Shown: positions 42,008 to 55,044 of the stretch, one piece after another
Numbering within the stretch: the stretch's first letter is position 1
Layout: the number at the start of each line of letters is the position of its first letter
Source of the DNA: Gracilibacillus caseinilyticus
GTDB taxonomy: Bacteria > Bacillota > Bacilli > Bacillales > Amphibacillaceae
Assembly: GCF_022919115.1 (NCBI RefSeq)
Contig: NZ_CP095072.1
Coordinates: 3,968,001 to 4,032,000 of the forward strand
Length of the DNA stretch: 64,000 nucleotides
Reading direction: 5' to 3'
Program-made: the position numbers and the translations under genes
Notes under the pieces: model-generated
What the model saw: only the letters and a program-made list of their open reading frames with translations
What the model was told of the DNA's origin: nothing
The model's database searches: none

Positions 42008-42841
42008 CTAACTAAACAAACCTTGCCAAATTAAACGAATACCGATAATAAGTAAGATAATGCGCAGTAGGTATTCCACTGCTTTACTCGACATCTTTTG
42101 ATTTAATTTCGCACCGAAAACCCCTCCTAGCCATGCGCCGGGAATGAAGGCCCAGACGTAGCTCCATTCAATATGTCCCAAGGCTATATGCGTTACAGAG
42201 CTGACCATACTTAAGGCCAATATCATAAACATCGAAGTTGCCGTGGCAATATGTGGTGGAAAATGAAAAAATAATATCATAGCAGGAACCATTAAAGATC
42301 CTCCTCCAATACCAAAGAAACCAGATAAAATTCCAACTAGAAAAGCAATCCCACAGGCAATCAACGGTGAAAAGGAATAACGATAGCTGCGAGAACCTAA
42401 CCAGACTTCACGAATTATCTTGCTTGAATGGTGAACCTTTTCATTAGCAACAGGTGATGGGGCAGATTTCTTGAATAAAAAAATCAAGAATATCAATAAC
42501 ATAAATATCCCTAAATAGACGGAAAATAAATCTGTTTGCACAAATTGATTCAACCATGATCCAAGGATGCCGCCAGGGACACTGCCTACAATAAAATAGA
42601 TTCCGCTTGTATAATCAATTCGGTTACTTTTTGCATAGGCGTATGTGGAAGACATTGCCGTAAAAATCATAACAATTAGTGATATTCCAACAATCGTACT
42701 TGCATCCGCCCATTGAAAAAGACCTGTCGTAGTATGGAGGATAAGTAAAACCGGTACTAATATTACGCCACCGCCTAATCCGACGATACTGCCAACCATA
42801 GCCGATAACAGTCCTATGACAAAACAAATAATGATAACCAC
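42008..42841 (-). CDS. yunE: YunE, TauE/SafE membrane exporter
   Basis: 277 residues, about eight membrane segments, and the twin Gly-rich repeats of the family (GLGGGVILVPVLL and GIGGGSLMVPAMI). Predicted anion (sulfite/organosulfonate) transporter. Fourteen bases upstream of yunD on the same strand. Confidence 0.9.
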   Translation of the reverse strand: MVIIICFVIGLLSAMVGSIVGLGGGVILVPVLLILHTTTGLFQWADASTIVGISLIVMIFTAMSSTYAYAKSNRIDYTSGIYFIVGSVPGGILGSWLNQFVQTDLFSVYLGIFMLLIFLIFLFKKSAPSPVANEKVHHSSKIIREVWLGSRSYRYSFSPLIACGIAFLVGILSGFFGIGGGSLMVPAMILFFHFPPHIATATSMFMILALSMVSSVTHIALGHIEWSYVWAFIPGAWLGGVFGAKLNQKMSSKAVEYLLRIILLIIGIRLIWQGLFS

Positions 42842-43304
42842 TATTATCCCTACTATCTTATCGTAAGTTTTATGTTGAAGGTACTCACTCTATTATATAG
42901 GTTAAATATGTATTTATCCAATCAAGCAAATTTGAGTGATGAGAGTCAGATGTCGAAGACACCCTCCTTTTTAGCAAGTGAGAGAGAGTATTAAAAAATA
43001 AATGTTTCGAAAGTTGTAGAGTCTCACTGAAACGCAGGAATTATATTTCGATTTACTATTATATCAATTCAATTGCTTGAATTTTCTAAAACCCAAAACT
43101 AATTATCGCTCTATTCGTAAGTGATTAGAGATAAAGATTTATAATAGGAACAGGTAAATTAAAAAATGTCAAATATGAGGAGAGATTTTTATGGCTGAGT
43201 TTTTTTTCTGTTACTTATTGTTTTAATAACTGTTGTGATCATCGAAAAAAAGAAAAAAGAAGAAGAAATTGTAAAAGGAGCAGTTTTTCACGTTGCTCCC
43301 TTTA
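42842..43304. other. Intergenic stretch without an intact gene
   Basis: A possible small + strand membrane-peptide gene begins at about 43191 (MAEFFF) but stops after 11 codons; the next frame gives LLVVLITVVIIEKKKKEEE, as if one base had been lost. A hairpin GGAGCA / TGCTCC followed by CTTTATT lies at 43276-43303 and could be its terminator. Nothing else is supported. Confidence 0.45.
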
Positions 43305-43600
43305 TTATAGTATCAAATAACGTTTTACTTAGCTGAACAACTTACAAACGTGACAAAACCGGTACCATTACTTTAATACTTGCTGCATTTTTTACAGAAC
43401 AAAATAGCTTGCAGGCAGGATCCCGTATTAAATCTCACTCGCACATTTGTGGATCGCCATACAAGCACCTTTCGTTTTAGGACTCCATTTCCTATCCACC
43501 ATAAGCCCAGTATTAGATTGTTTGTTCAATGTTTTAATTAGTGCTGCTAAGGTTTCAATACTGACGAAAGAAAGCCAGTTTACAGTATAATACGAACCTA
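43305..43600 (-). pseudogene. Second amidase-like C-terminal remnant
   Basis: The sequence follows 5195-5560 closely (TTATTATAGTATCAAATAAC is shared), including the CTTAGCTGAACAACTT end and the ACAGAACAA...TAGCTTGCAGGCAGGATCC middle, with more deletions. It is an older duplicate of the peptidoglycan-binding remnant on the same strand. Confidence 0.6.
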
Positions 43601-43967
43601 CACATTACACATCGTCTTGAGCATGATTACATCTGCAGTCCGTCTTTATGACTGTAATTATATACTTTCTCGATTACTAAAAAAGCAGTTATCGATATGC
43701 CGGCACTGCCTTGAACTTCAACACACATCACCACTCAGAAGTATAATATTTAATATTATATATGTGCTTAGAATATGATGCTGAACAAAGAGTTTTCAAT
43801 ACTTACCAACACAATAACAAGCTTCTTGGATAAAGACCCAATGGTCTTCGCCAATGCTAAGCAACTTTTTTTAGCCAACAGAAAAGATGTTATCTTTCTT
43901 ATGTCATTAATAAGACAGGATTAATGTATAGGAAACGTTAAACACATGCGGACACTTATAAAGAAAA
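43601..43967. other. Intergenic stretch between the amidase remnant and the suf terminator
   Basis: No gene is supported. At 43617-43654 lies a short sequence (GAGCATGATTACATC, then CTTTATGACTG) that recurs beside repeat copies A and B. Confidence 0.4.
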
Positions 43968-44028
43968 AAGCACGAGGAGATAAGCTTTTTTAAACGAATA
44001 ACGTTTCATATGCTTATACCTCGTGCTT
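43968..44028 (-). terminator. Terminator of the suf operon
   Basis: AAGCACGAGG / CCTCGTGCTT with a second inner ATAAGC / GCTTAT pair; a TTTTTTC tract follows on the minus strand. It lies 26 bases after sufB. Confidence 0.85.
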
Positions 44029-44054
44029 AAAGCTTTATATAGCTAAAGATTGAA

Positions 44055-45452
44055 TTAACCGATAGAACCTTCCATTTCGAACTTGATAAGGCGGTTCATT
44101 TCGACTGCGTATTCCATTGGAAGTTCTTTCGTAAATGGCTCGATGAAGCCCATTACGATCATTTCTGTTGCTTCTTCTTCTGAAATACCGCGACTCATTA
44201 AATAGAATAATTGTTCTTCTGATACTTTAGACACTTTTGCTTCGTGTTCTAACGAAATGTTTTCATTTAAGATTTCATTGTAAGGAATTGTATCAGAAGT
44301 TGATTTGTTATCCATAATCAACGTATCACACTCAATGTTGGAACGAGCATTATCTGCTTTACGACCAAAGTGTACCATACCAAGGTATGTTACTTTACCA
44401 CCTTGCTTCGAAATCGATTTAGATACGATTGTTGAAGAAGTATTTGGTGCTAAGTGATGCATTTTCGCACCAGCGTGTTGGTGCTGCCCTTTACCTGCAA
44501 GCGCTATAGAAAGGGTATTACCACGTGCACCTTCACCTTTTAGAATGATCGCTGGGTATTTCATGGTAAGTTTAGAACCAATGTTACCATCAATCCATTC
44601 CATCGTTGCATTCGCGTCACATGTAGCACGCTTGGTAACTAGGTTATAAACGTTATTTGCCCAGTTTTGGATCGTTGTGTAACGGCAATATGCATCTTTT
44701 TTAACAAAGATTTCTACTACTGCACTATGCAAGGAGTTCGTTGTATACGTTGGTGCTGTACAACCTTCTACATAGTGTACAGATGCGCCCTCATCGACAA
44801 TAATCAATGTACGTTCAAACTGTCCCATATTTTCAGAGTTAATACGGAAATACGCTTGTAAAGGTGTATCTGCTTTTACGCCTTTTGGAACATAAATAAA
44901 TGATCCACCAGACCATACAGCCGAGTTTAACGCAGCAAATTTATTATCAGAAGCTGGAATTACTTTACCAAAGTACTCTTTAAATAAATCTTCATTTTCT
45001 TTTAATGCTGTATCAGTATCTTTAAATACAATACCCATTTTCTCCAGGTCTTCTTTTAAGTTGTGATACACAACTTCTGATTCATATTGTGCAGAAACCC
45101 CTGCAAGATATTTTTGTTCTGCTTCTGGAATCCCTAATTTATCAAATGTCTGTTTGATTTCATCAGGTACTTCATCCCAAGAACGCTCAGAACGCTCAGA
45201 AGGTTTTACGTAATACGTAATTTCATCAAAATCTAATTCAGATAGATCGCCGCCCCACTGTGGCATTGGTTTTTTGTAAAATTGCTCCAATGCTTTTAAG
45301 CGGTACTCTAACATCCATTCCGGTTCTTCTTTCATACGAGAAATTTCTTCTACAACTGCACGCGTAAGACCTTTTTCAGTACGAAAAATCGAAACGTCTC
45401 TGTCATGAAAGCCATATTTATATTCGCCTATTTCAGGTGCATTTTTAGCCAT
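44055..45452 (-). CDS. sufB: SufB, Fe-S scaffold subunit
   Basis: 465 residues, normal size. [23 protein letters not shown] and [19 protein letters not shown] are typical; the cluster Cys region and GTHQH-like [15 protein letters not shown] are present. Forms the SufBCD scaffold for [4Fe-4S] assembly. Last gene of sufCDSUB, thirty bases after sufU. Confidence 0.96.
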   Translation of the reverse strand: MAKNAPEIGEYKYGFHDRDVSIFRTEKGLTRAVVEEISRMKEEPEWMLEYRLKALEQFYKKPMPQWGGDLSELDFDEITYYVKPSERSERSWDEVPDEIKQTFDKLGIPEAEQKYLAGVSAQYESEVVYHNLKEDLEKMGIVFKDTDTALKENEDLFKEYFGKVIPASDNKFAALNSAVWSGGSFIYVPKGVKADTPLQAYFRINSENMGQFERTLIIVDEGASVHYVEGCTAPTYTTNSLHSAVVEIFVKKDAYCRYTTIQNWANNVYNLVTKRATCDANATMEWIDGNIGSKLTMKYPAIILKGEGARGNTLSIALAGKGQHQHAGAKMHHLAPNTSSTIVSKSISKQGGKVTYLGMVHFGRKADNARSNIECDTLIMDNKSTSDTIPYNEILNENISLEHEAKVSKVSEEQLFYLMSRGISEEEATEMIVMGFIEPFTKELPMEYAVEMNRLIKFEMEGSIG

Positions 45453-45482
45453 TTTATTACCTCCTATTTTAGGATTTCTAAC

Positions 45483-48443
<2,961 letters not shown>

Positions 48444-48457
48444 ACGATACCTCCTAC

Positions 48458-49243
48458 TTACGCGTTTTGTCCTACAGTTTCATCTTCGATACCTAATTCT
48501 TGCTTAATCCAGTCATAACCTTCTGCTTCTAGACGTTGAGCTAATTCAGGTCCACCAGATTTCACAACGCGTCCTTGCATCATTACATGAACTTTATCTG
48601 GCGTAATGTAGTCTAATAGACGTTGATAGTGAGTGATGATTAAGCAACCGAAGTCTTCACTACGCAATTTGTTGATTCCTTTAGATACAACTTTCAACGC
48701 ATCGATATCAAGACCAGAATCAATTTCGTCTAGGATGGCAATTTGAGGCTGAATCATCATTAATTGAAGAATTTCATTACGTTTCTTCTCACCGCCTGAG
48801 AAACCTTCATTTAAATAACGTTGTGCCATGTTTTTATCCATTTCAAGATAATCCATTGCTCCGTCCATTTCTTTAATGAATTTCATTAAGGAAATTTCAT
48901 CACCTTCTTCACGCTGTGCATTGATAGAAGAACGTAAGAAGTCAGAAGTTGTTACACCACTGATTTCACTTGGGTATTGCATTGCTAGGAATAGACCAGC
49001 TTTTGCACGCTCATCTACTTCCATTTCTAAAACATCTTCTCCATCAAGAATAATTTGACCTTGTGTTACCTCATATTTCGGGTGACCCATGATAGCTGAA
49101 GCCAATGTAGACTTACCTGTACCGTTTGGACCCATTACTGCATGAAATTCCCCACCAGTGATTGTAAGGTTAACACCTTTTAATATTTCCTGACCTTCAA
49201 TTTCAACATGAAGATCCTTAATTTCTAGAGTAGAACTTGCCAT
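48458..49243 (-). CDS. sufC: SufC, ABC-type ATPase of the scaffold
   Basis: 261 residues from the ATG at 49243 with GGAGG upstream; a longer open frame exists but has no ribosome site. Walker A GPNGTGKST, signature FSGGEKKR, Walker B IAILDEIDSGLD. Powers SufBC2D rearrangement. First gene of the operon. Confidence 0.96.
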   Translation of the reverse strand: MASSTLEIKDLHVEIEGQEILKGVNLTITGGEFHAVMGPNGTGKSTLASAIMGHPKYEVTQGQIILDGEDVLEMEVDERAKAGLFLAMQYPSEISGVTTSDFLRSSINAQREEGDEISLMKFIKEMDGAMDYLEMDKNMAQRYLNEGFSGGEKKRNEILQLMMIQPQIAILDEIDSGLDIDALKVVSKGINKLRSEDFGCLIITHYQRLLDYITPDKVHVMMQGRVVKSGGPELAQRLEAEGYDWIKQELGIEDETVGQNA

Positions 49244-49398
49244 AACTACATACCTCCAAAACTTATAAATGTTATTGATATGAAGTGGAATTAAATTCAT
49301 TCTCACTTTATTCTCATTATAATCTTATACTATTTCGAATCTATAATCAACCTTTTCACTACATATTAAAATGACTGACCTTTTCCCTACCGTCTGTT

Positions 49399-49409
49399 AT
49401 TATACCACA
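49399..49409 (-). promoter_or_regulatory. suf operon promoter (extended -10)
   Basis: On the minus strand TGTGGTATAAT: an extended -10 about 155 bases before sufC. The -35 is poor (CGATAA), which may mean activator control. Confidence 0.5.
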
Positions 49410-49621
49410 TATAAGCGGATATTATCGATTCATGTATTTTTTTAGAAAAAGGAATGCTATAATACGTAAAACTCAACAAAACAGATTTCTAATTATTTGG
49501 GTATCCTTTATAAGAAAACGTGGCCACATTCCTATTTACTAACAGTTATTCTAAACTTTCTATAATCATAAGAAAAACTTGGCTAAACACACCGGACTCT
49601 TACTAACTTAAGTTTAAACAA

Positions 49622-49793
49622 CTACCTATAATACCTATTATGCCAACTAGCTTGAGTGGTAATTTTGAGAACTTTAAAGTGCTATGATACCGTTCCGGCC
49701 AATCATTTCCGAAGCTTTGCTAAACATATACAATATGTCAAAATCACCAAATTGTAATACCTCTTTATTTTACATAATCCGTCTTATAAGCAC
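49622..49793. repeat. Dispersed two-armed inverted-repeat element, copy D (minimal)
   Basis: About 170 bp: starts CTATAATACCTATTATGCCA with ACTAGCTTG, ends TTTTACATAATCCGTCTTAT. Only the arm sequences and GCTTTGCTAAAC-type core remain. No gene in 49410-49860. Confidence 0.75.
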
Positions 49794-49863
49794 TCTTACT
49801 TTTACTTTCCAATCCGCATTACGATTCCCTTCTGTAAAAATTGCACACTTTCTTTTCATATAA

Positions 49864-49898
49864 GAAAAAAACAACTGCGCGCATGCAGCTGTTTTTTT
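49864..49898 (-). terminator. Terminator, leftward
   Basis: AACAGCTGC / GCAGTTGTT stem around a GC-rich loop with T runs on both ends. It lies 46 bases after the small gene at 49944. Confidence 0.8.
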
Positions 49899-49943
49899 AT
49901 GTCTATTTTCATTTATTCATTTTTGCCTCTAACGCACTTTTAC

Positions 49944-50138
49944 TTATCTGTGCACTTGTCGTTCAATATCTTTTACAACATTCAAGCTTTTCTTATAACT
50001 GCTTTCTCTTCGCTTTTCTACATTCAACATTTTAGAAAGCTTACGACCGTATTCTGCATAGCCTACACCATGAGACTGGTGCATTGCCTTTTCCATTTCG
50101 GGTGTATACTGTAGATTTGCTAGTTGGTCACTAATAAT
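49944..50138 (-). CDS. Small basic protein with possible ATT start
   Basis: 50 residues if started at the ATG at 50096 (MEKAMHQSHGVGYAEYGRKL), or 64 from an ATT at 50138. Only the ATT has a ribosome site (AAAGGATG, spacing 8); the ATG has none, and no ATG/GTG/TTG lies between. A good promoter and a terminator frame the unit. Rich in Lys, Arg and Ser, helical. Family not recognised. ATT starts are rare (infC is the known case). Confidence 0.45.
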   Translation of the reverse strand: MISDQLANLQYTPEMEKAMHQSHGVGYAEYGRKLSKMLNVEKRRESSYKKSLNVVKDIERQVHR

Positions 50139-50170
50139 GAACCCATCCTTTCTTTATTTGGACAGTTAAT

Positions 50171-50199
50171 ATTGTAACATTTTCTCACAGTGTAACCAA
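50171..50199 (-). promoter_or_regulatory. Promoter of the small gene
   Basis: On the minus strand TTGGTT, 17 bases, TACAAT with an extended -10 TG. Confidence 0.6.
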
Positions 50200-50300
50200 C
50201 AAGCAAATAACGCTATTTACTTTTACACAGCATCTCGTACTCTTATCTCTCACAAACAAATTACCAATGATATTCAATTTGTCGTTTTTGCTAACTTTTA

Positions 50301-50627
50301 TTAAGAAATGCTCTGTTTTTGCTTCCAACCATCGATTACACCATGTAATTTTGTAACAGATTCGAAGGCATACAACTGATCTATAACTTGACCATCCTGA
50401 ATGAATAACAAAGCAGGTACACTATGAATTCTGTTTGACTCCATGAATGCCGGAAAGAAAGAAGCGTTCATACGATAATATTCAACAGATGAATCTGTTT
50501 GTTCCATTATCGTGATCATTTTTTCAGCTAACTGACATGTTGCACAAAAAGGTGTATGCACAAACATAACGAAGGATTGCTTTTCTTGCAAAATCTCAGC
50601 AAAGTTTTCGGTTGTCATTTCCATCAT
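50301..50627 (-). CDS. yusE: YusE, thioredoxin-like protein
   Basis: 108 residues from ATG at 50627 (AAGGTG upstream). Thioredoxin fold with a CATC active site (HTPFCATCQLA) instead of CGPC, cis-Pro in HSVPALLF. A cytosolic thiol reductase is likely. Next to yusF as in B. subtilis. Confidence 0.85.
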   Translation of the reverse strand: MMEMTTENFAEILQEKQSFVMFVHTPFCATCQLAEKMITIMEQTDSSVEYYRMNASFFPAFMESNRIHSVPALLFIQDGQVIDQLYAFESVTKLHGVIDGWKQKQSIS

Positions 50628-50639
50628 GTCGATCACCTT

Positions 50640-50990
50640 CTATAAAAAATTGGGATTAATTCTAATATGAGAGGATACAAGCGCGACAGCCAGCTCCGAT
50701 TCAGGAGTTGCTGCTACTTCGCGATAGGATTTATCAATATTAATATGGATAGCATGTGGTAATTCTTTCGATAATTGCTTTCTTAGCTTTTTTCCTGCGT
50801 TATCCTCGTCCACTAAAATAAACACATCTCGATGATCCATATCAAACATTTCGATTAAATCTTCCAATCGTTCTACGTTTATCGTCCCATTGGTGCAGAC
50901 GATTTCTACGTCTTCGTTCACCACTTTCAATACTTTCTCTTTATCTGTTCTACCCTCCACAATGATTACTTTTATATCTTGTCTTGTCAA
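50640..50990 (-). CDS. yusF: YusF, Toprim-domain protein
   Basis: 116 residues from TTG at 50990 (AGGTGAG upstream); a GTG three codons earlier is possible. A single Toprim domain: IIVEGRTDKEKV with the catalytic Glu and LVDEDNAGKKLR with the Asp-x-Asp-like pair. Such stand-alone Toprim proteins resemble RNase M5 and may cut RNA; function unknown. Confidence 0.85.
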   Translation of the reverse strand: MTRQDIKVIIVEGRTDKEKVLKVVNEDVEIVCTNGTINVERLEDLIEMFDMDHRDVFILVDEDNAGKKLRKQLSKELPHAIHINIDKSYREVAATPESELAVALVSSHIRINPNFL

Positions 50991-51215
50991 ATGGCTCACC
51001 TACTTCATCAAAGTTCAAATATAAATGACACCCTGTTAATTTATCTTATGGATATATGTTAATATCTTATGACAAACTAGCCAATCTTGCGCAAATAAAA
51101 TTTGGATTTATTTAACATGAACAAAAAATAAAGCTTTATTAATAAATAATTTAAGTGAATCATCGGGAATTATTCCATCTTTTTATCATTATAGCTCTTT
51201 CTCAGTTATTTCCGG

Positions 51216-51249
51216 CTAAAAAGATAGCATTCGCTTATCGCGAATGCTA
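51216..51249 (-). terminator. Terminator of gcvH
   Basis: AGCATTCGC / GCGAATGCT stem and ATCTTTTTAG on the minus strand, just after the gcvH stop. The remaining 250 bases to yusF show no gene. Confidence 0.8.
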
Positions 51250-51253
51250 CTTC

Positions 51254-51637
51254 TTACACTTCGTTAATCAACTGGTGATAATCTTCATCAGTTAATAATT
51301 GATTCAAATCAGCTGAATCGGCTGGTTCAACGACAATCATCCAAGCTTTCTCATACGGAGACTCATTGACTAATTCCGGACTATCCTCTAAATTGTTATT
51401 TACTTCAACTACTTTACCTGAAACAGGCGCATACAGCTCAGAAACCGTCTTAACTGATTCTGCACTTCCAAACGGCTGATCTAATTTAATCTCATCGCCA
51501 ACTTCCGGGAGCTCAATAAAGACAATATCTCCTAATTCATCCTGAGCATGATCGGTAATACCGATACGCACGTTATTGGCTTCTTTTTTCACCCATTCGT
51601 GCTCTTTTGAGTATAAATAGTCTTTTGGTAATGTCAT
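51254..51637 (-). CDS. gcvH: Glycine cleavage H protein
   Basis: 127 residues. Lipoyl-lysine in [14 protein letters not shown], opening YSKEHEWVK. Carries the aminomethyl group in glycine cleavage and acts as relay in lipoate assembly. Single gene; other gcv genes elsewhere. Confidence 0.96.
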   Translation of the reverse strand: MTLPKDYLYSKEHEWVKKEANNVRIGITDHAQDELGDIVFIELPEVGDEIKLDQPFGSAESVKTVSELYAPVSGKVVEVNNNLEDSPELVNESPYEKAWMIVVEPADSADLNQLLTDEDYHQLINEV

Positions 51638-51663
51638 TTCAGATTCCTCCTATTAATGTATGT

Positions 51664-52020
51664 TTACTTCCATGTATTTTCAAAAGTTTCTTGTTTAAAA
51701 CCTACCGTTGCCTGGTTACCATCATATGTTAGCGGCCGTTTAATTAACATACCGTCAGAAGCTAAATAAGCAAGCATGTCCTCTTCTGTTGCATCTTTTA
51801 ATTTATCTTTTAAGCCTAGTTCACGATACTTTTTTCCACTGGTATTAAATAATTTCTTATACGGCAACCCGCTTGCTTCGATAATTCCCTTTAATTCTAA
51901 CTCAGTCGGTGGCTGATCGACAATATGTATGGATTCATAATTGATTTCATGATTGTCCAACCATTTTTTTGCTTTTTGACATGTGCCACATTTAGGATAC
52001 CAGTAAAATTTCAACGTCAT
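51664..52020 (-). CDS. yusI: YusI, ArsC/Spx-family protein
   Basis: 118 residues from ATG at 52020 (GGGAGGA upstream). CGTC redox motif near the start (YPKCGTCQKA) and the Spx/ArsC-like GLPYKKLFNTSGKKYRELG. Role unknown; not necessarily an arsenate reductase. Twenty-six bases before gcvH. Confidence 0.9.
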   Translation of the reverse strand: MTLKFYWYPKCGTCQKAKKWLDNHEINYESIHIVDQPPTELELKGIIEASGLPYKKLFNTSGKKYRELGLKDKLKDATEEDMLAYLASDGMLIKRPLTYDGNQATVGFKQETFENTWK

Positions 52021-52136
52021 GTTAATTCCTCCCATTATTCGTTGCTATTATTTTAACGAAAACAGGTATTAAAAACAAATGATCTAATTTCAACATGTAT
52101 TTTCCATATTGTGAAATACTATATAGGAACAAACAT

Positions 52137-52165
52137 TTTACAAAACGTAATGATTACGATATAAT
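52137..52165 (+). promoter_or_regulatory. znuC promoter with Zur box in the spacer
   Basis: TTTACA, 17 bases, TATAAT. Within the spacer lies ACGTAATGATTACGA (52145-52159), differing in one base from the Zur consensus core TCGTAATnATTACGA. Zinc-loaded Zur would block RNA polymerase here; zur itself is the third gene, giving feedback. Confidence 0.85.
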
Positions 52166-52196
52166 TAGTAAAGATTTTTGAGCGAAGGTGATAATT

Positions 52197-52949
52197 ATGA
52201 ACAAGACGATTGTAGAGATGAGCGATGTCAGTTTCTACTATGGAGATCGGCAAGCACTGTCTCACATCGATTTTTCCATTCAACAAGGTGACTTTATCGG
52301 ACTGATAGGACCAAATGGCGGTGGGAAAACCACTTTAATTAAATTACTGTTAGGGCTAGTCAAACCTACAAATGGCAAGATCGAATTATTTGATCAGCCA
52401 ATTCGTAAATTTAAAGAGAAAAATAAAATTGGCTATGTATCGCAAAAAGCAAACAGTTTCAACCGGGGCTTCCCCGCTACCGTTGAAGAAGTCGTAACAG
52501 CGGGGCTGACGTCAAAGCTCGGATACTTCAAACGACCAACTGCTTACGATCACGAAAAGGTATTTCAAGCTGTTGATAAAGTTGGTATGTCGAGCTATTT
52601 CAAAGAAAATATCGGCAACCTGTCTGGCGGGCAGCAACAGCGCGTCTTTATCGCACGTGCCCTTGTCAGCGATCCCCAGCTATTAATATTAGATGAGCCA
52701 ACTGTCGGTGTAGACGCAGAAAATGCAGATAAATTCTTTGACTTGTTACATGAATTAAATCAGCAGCAAATTTCTTTATTACTGGTTACTCATGATATTG
52801 GAACGATGACACATCACGCCTCTAAGATAGCCTGTTTGAACAAATCACTGCATTTCCATGGAAATCCGAATGAGTTTAACAACATGTCAAAAGATCAATT
52901 ATCTGATTTCTACGGACATCCGCTACATGTAGTCACACACGAGCATTAA
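52197..52949 (+). CDS. znuC: Zinc ABC transporter ATPase
   Basis: 250 residues from ATG at 52197 (GCGAAGGTGA upstream). Walker A GPNGGGKTT, signature LSGGQQQR, Walker B LLILDEPTVG. First gene of znuC-znuB-zur. The zinc-binding lipoprotein gene (znuA/adcA) is not in the operon and must be elsewhere. Confidence 0.92.
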   Translation: MNKTIVEMSDVSFYYGDRQALSHIDFSIQQGDFIGLIGPNGGGKTTLIKLLLGLVKPTNGKIELFDQPIRKFKEKNKIGYVSQKANSFNRGFPATVEEVVTAGLTSKLGYFKRPTAYDHEKVFQAVDKVGMSSYFKENIGNLSGGQQQRVFIARALVSDPQLLILDEPTVGVDAENADKFFDLLHELNQQQISLLLVTHDIGTMTHHASKIACLNKSLHFHGNPNEFNNMSKDQLSDFYGHPLHVVTHEH

Positions 52950-52962
52950 TGGAGGAAATGGT

Positions 52963-53835
52963 ATGCTAGCGAATTTATTAGAATATGAGTTTTTAAGAAA
53001 TACATTTTTGACCGGTATTATTATAGGTATAATCGCACCTTTACTTGGAGCTTTTATCGTGGTAAGAAGATTATCGTTGATAGCTGATGCCCTGTCCCAT
53101 GTGACACTTGCCGGCATTGCTTTCGGACTATTTTTAGAAAAAAAGACAGGTGCTATGCTGATTACACCTTTCTATTCTGGTTTAGGCTTTTCTGTACTTG
53201 GATCTATTATTGTAGAACGACTGCGCCGTGTCTATACGGCTTTCCAGGAGTTAGCGATCCCTATCATACTGTCTGGCGGAGTCGGTTTAAGTGTCATCTT
53301 TATATCTTTGGCGAACGGATTCAACACTGATTTATACAATTATTTATTTGGGTCGGTTTCAGCCGTAAGCAGGCAAGATTTATATATGATTATCGGAATA
53401 GCGATAATTGTATGTACAGTGATTTACTTTTTATATAAAGAATTGTTTCTCTTGTCATTTGATGAAGAGCAAGCAGTTGTCACAGGTATTCACGCTAAAC
53501 GAATTCATTTTATCTTTATTGTATTAACAGCCTTGGTTATTGCTGCATCCATTCGGATCGTCGGTGTGTTACTGGTCTCCTCTCTTATGACCTTACCAGT
53601 AGCATCTAGCATTCGTATTGCAAAAGGATTTAAACAAACGATCATTTATGCGATAATATACGGAGAAGCAGCGGTTATTTTTGGTTTGGTAGCCGGTTAT
53701 TATTTAGAAATTCCACCAGGCGGAACCATTGTCATGCTGCTTATTCTGTTCTTAATTGCAACGATGCTGATTAAAAATGTGATAGCTAAAGTGAAAAGCC
53801 GCAAGCATCGGATCAAAAACGGGGTGATCGAATGA
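52963..53835 (+). CDS. znuB: Zinc ABC transporter permease
   Basis: 290 residues, about nine membrane segments; [18 protein letters not shown] and [12 protein letters not shown] are typical of metal ABC-3 permeases. Its stop overlaps the zur ATG (53832-53835). Confidence 0.92.
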   Translation: MLANLLEYEFLRNTFLTGIIIGIIAPLLGAFIVVRRLSLIADALSHVTLAGIAFGLFLEKKTGAMLITPFYSGLGFSVLGSIIVERLRRVYTAFQELAIPIILSGGVGLSVIFISLANGFNTDLYNYLFGSVSAVSRQDLYMIIGIAIIVCTVIYFLYKELFLLSFDEEQAVVTGIHAKRIHFIFIVLTALVIAASIRIVGVLLVSSLMTLPVASSIRIAKGFKQTIIYAIIYGEAAVIFGLVAGYYLEIPPGGTIVMLLILFLIATMLIKNVIAKVKSRKHRIKNGVIE

Positions 53836-54239
53836 ATACCAGTGAAGCATTAACGATTTTGAAAGAGAAAGGTTACAAATATACGGATAAACGAAAACAT
53901 ATGATTGATTTTTTCGAAAAAGAGAATCGCTACCGGACAGCAAAAGACTTATTGGAAAACATGGAGCCGAATTACGTAGGAATCAGTTTTGATACCATTT
54001 ACCGAAATCTCCATCTGTTTGATCAATTAGAGATTTTAGAATCTACTGAACTCAATGGCGAAAAGCATTTCCGGCTTAAATGTGACCATCATCACCATCA
54101 CCACTTTATTTGCAAAAAGTGTGGTGTAACCAAGGAAATACACCAATGTCCAATGGATCAGTTATCCGAAGAATTAAAACAATATATGATTGACGATCAC
54201 AAATTCGAAATTTACGGGTTTTGCCCAACTTGTCAATGA
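53832..54239 (+). CDS. zur: Zur, zinc uptake repressor (Fur family)
   Basis: 135 residues: N-terminal winged helix ([19 protein letters not shown]), then a metal part with six His in a row ([11 protein letters not shown]) and two CxxC pairs (CKKCG, CPTCQ) for structural zinc. Closes the operon that it presumably represses through the box at 52145. Confidence 0.93.
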   Translation: MNTSEALTILKEKGYKYTDKRKHMIDFFEKENRYRTAKDLLENMEPNYVGISFDTIYRNLHLFDQLEILESTELNGEKHFRLKCDHHHHHHFICKKCGVTKEIHQCPMDQLSEELKQYMIDDHKFEIYGFCPTCQ

Positions 54240-54290
54240 AAGTACACTTCCAATTAAATAAAAGCTAAAGAACAAAGTATATAATGAACT

Positions 54291-54770
54291 AACTAAAATA
54301 CGGATTATGAAAATAGAACTGTATTATAATGTGTCTATTTTGAAAAATTTTTGTGCCCTAACTATGCTCCGGAAATATGCCCCTCTTCCTGTGGGGGCAC
54401 GGCTTTAGATAGGATACTACTTGGTTGCTGCCTTGTGCCGAGGAAGCTCACTTTGAAGCGATACTTGTAGTCACAGGCAAAGCCAAAATGGATCCTCAGC
54501 TCTCATATTTCCTACGCTTAAGGAAGTGCTACAACGCGTACGGAAAAGCTAACTAGGCATTATGTTATTACTTCAAGTGCTGTTACTTATGGATGCGCTC
54601 AATATGCTAGCTCTTATAAAAGTTGTAGAATACCTATCCTAGCGTAGTCCAAACACGTAGACTCCCGCAATTGCGCAGGTGCTGAAGCGAAGTGGTTGGA
54701 CGGAGCAATATCCCAGCACATTAACAATTTCAAAATTACCACTAAGTTGACATAATCCGTATTATATTTA
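54291..54770. repeat. Dispersed two-armed inverted-repeat element, copy E
   Basis: About 480 bp: starts AAATACGGATTATGAAAATA with the GAACTGTATTA arm and GCTCCGGAAATATGCCCC, ends AAGTTGACATAATCCGTATT. The centre holds CCTGTGGGGGCACGGC and GAAGCGAAGTGGTTGG. No gene in 54240-54840. Confidence 0.85.
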
Positions 54771-54846
54771 CTTTCACTTCTATTTTCCCAAACTCAAGCG
54801 AAAATTTTAGTATTTCGGCTTGAGGTAATTATATACTTTCCTTTTG

Positions 54847-54882
54847 AAACAGGATCGGGTGTGTGCCCGGTTCTGTTTTGTT
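54847..54882 (+). terminator. Hairpin after repeat E
   Basis: AACAGGATCGGG / CCCGGTTCTGTT stem, six-base loop, then TTGTT. Possibly terminates read-through from zur. Confidence 0.6.
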
Positions 54883-55044
54883 ATATATACGCAAGCTCCA
54901 CAAAAACCCTTCTCCTGTTTATCGTCCACGTTATAAATCTCGTGTGTAATTTTTTATTTACAAATATTTTACATATAACTGTTGTTCTTTACAACTTTTC
55001 GACATATGTTTGTAGTAAGCAAGTGATTTAAGGGGGGAGACAAT

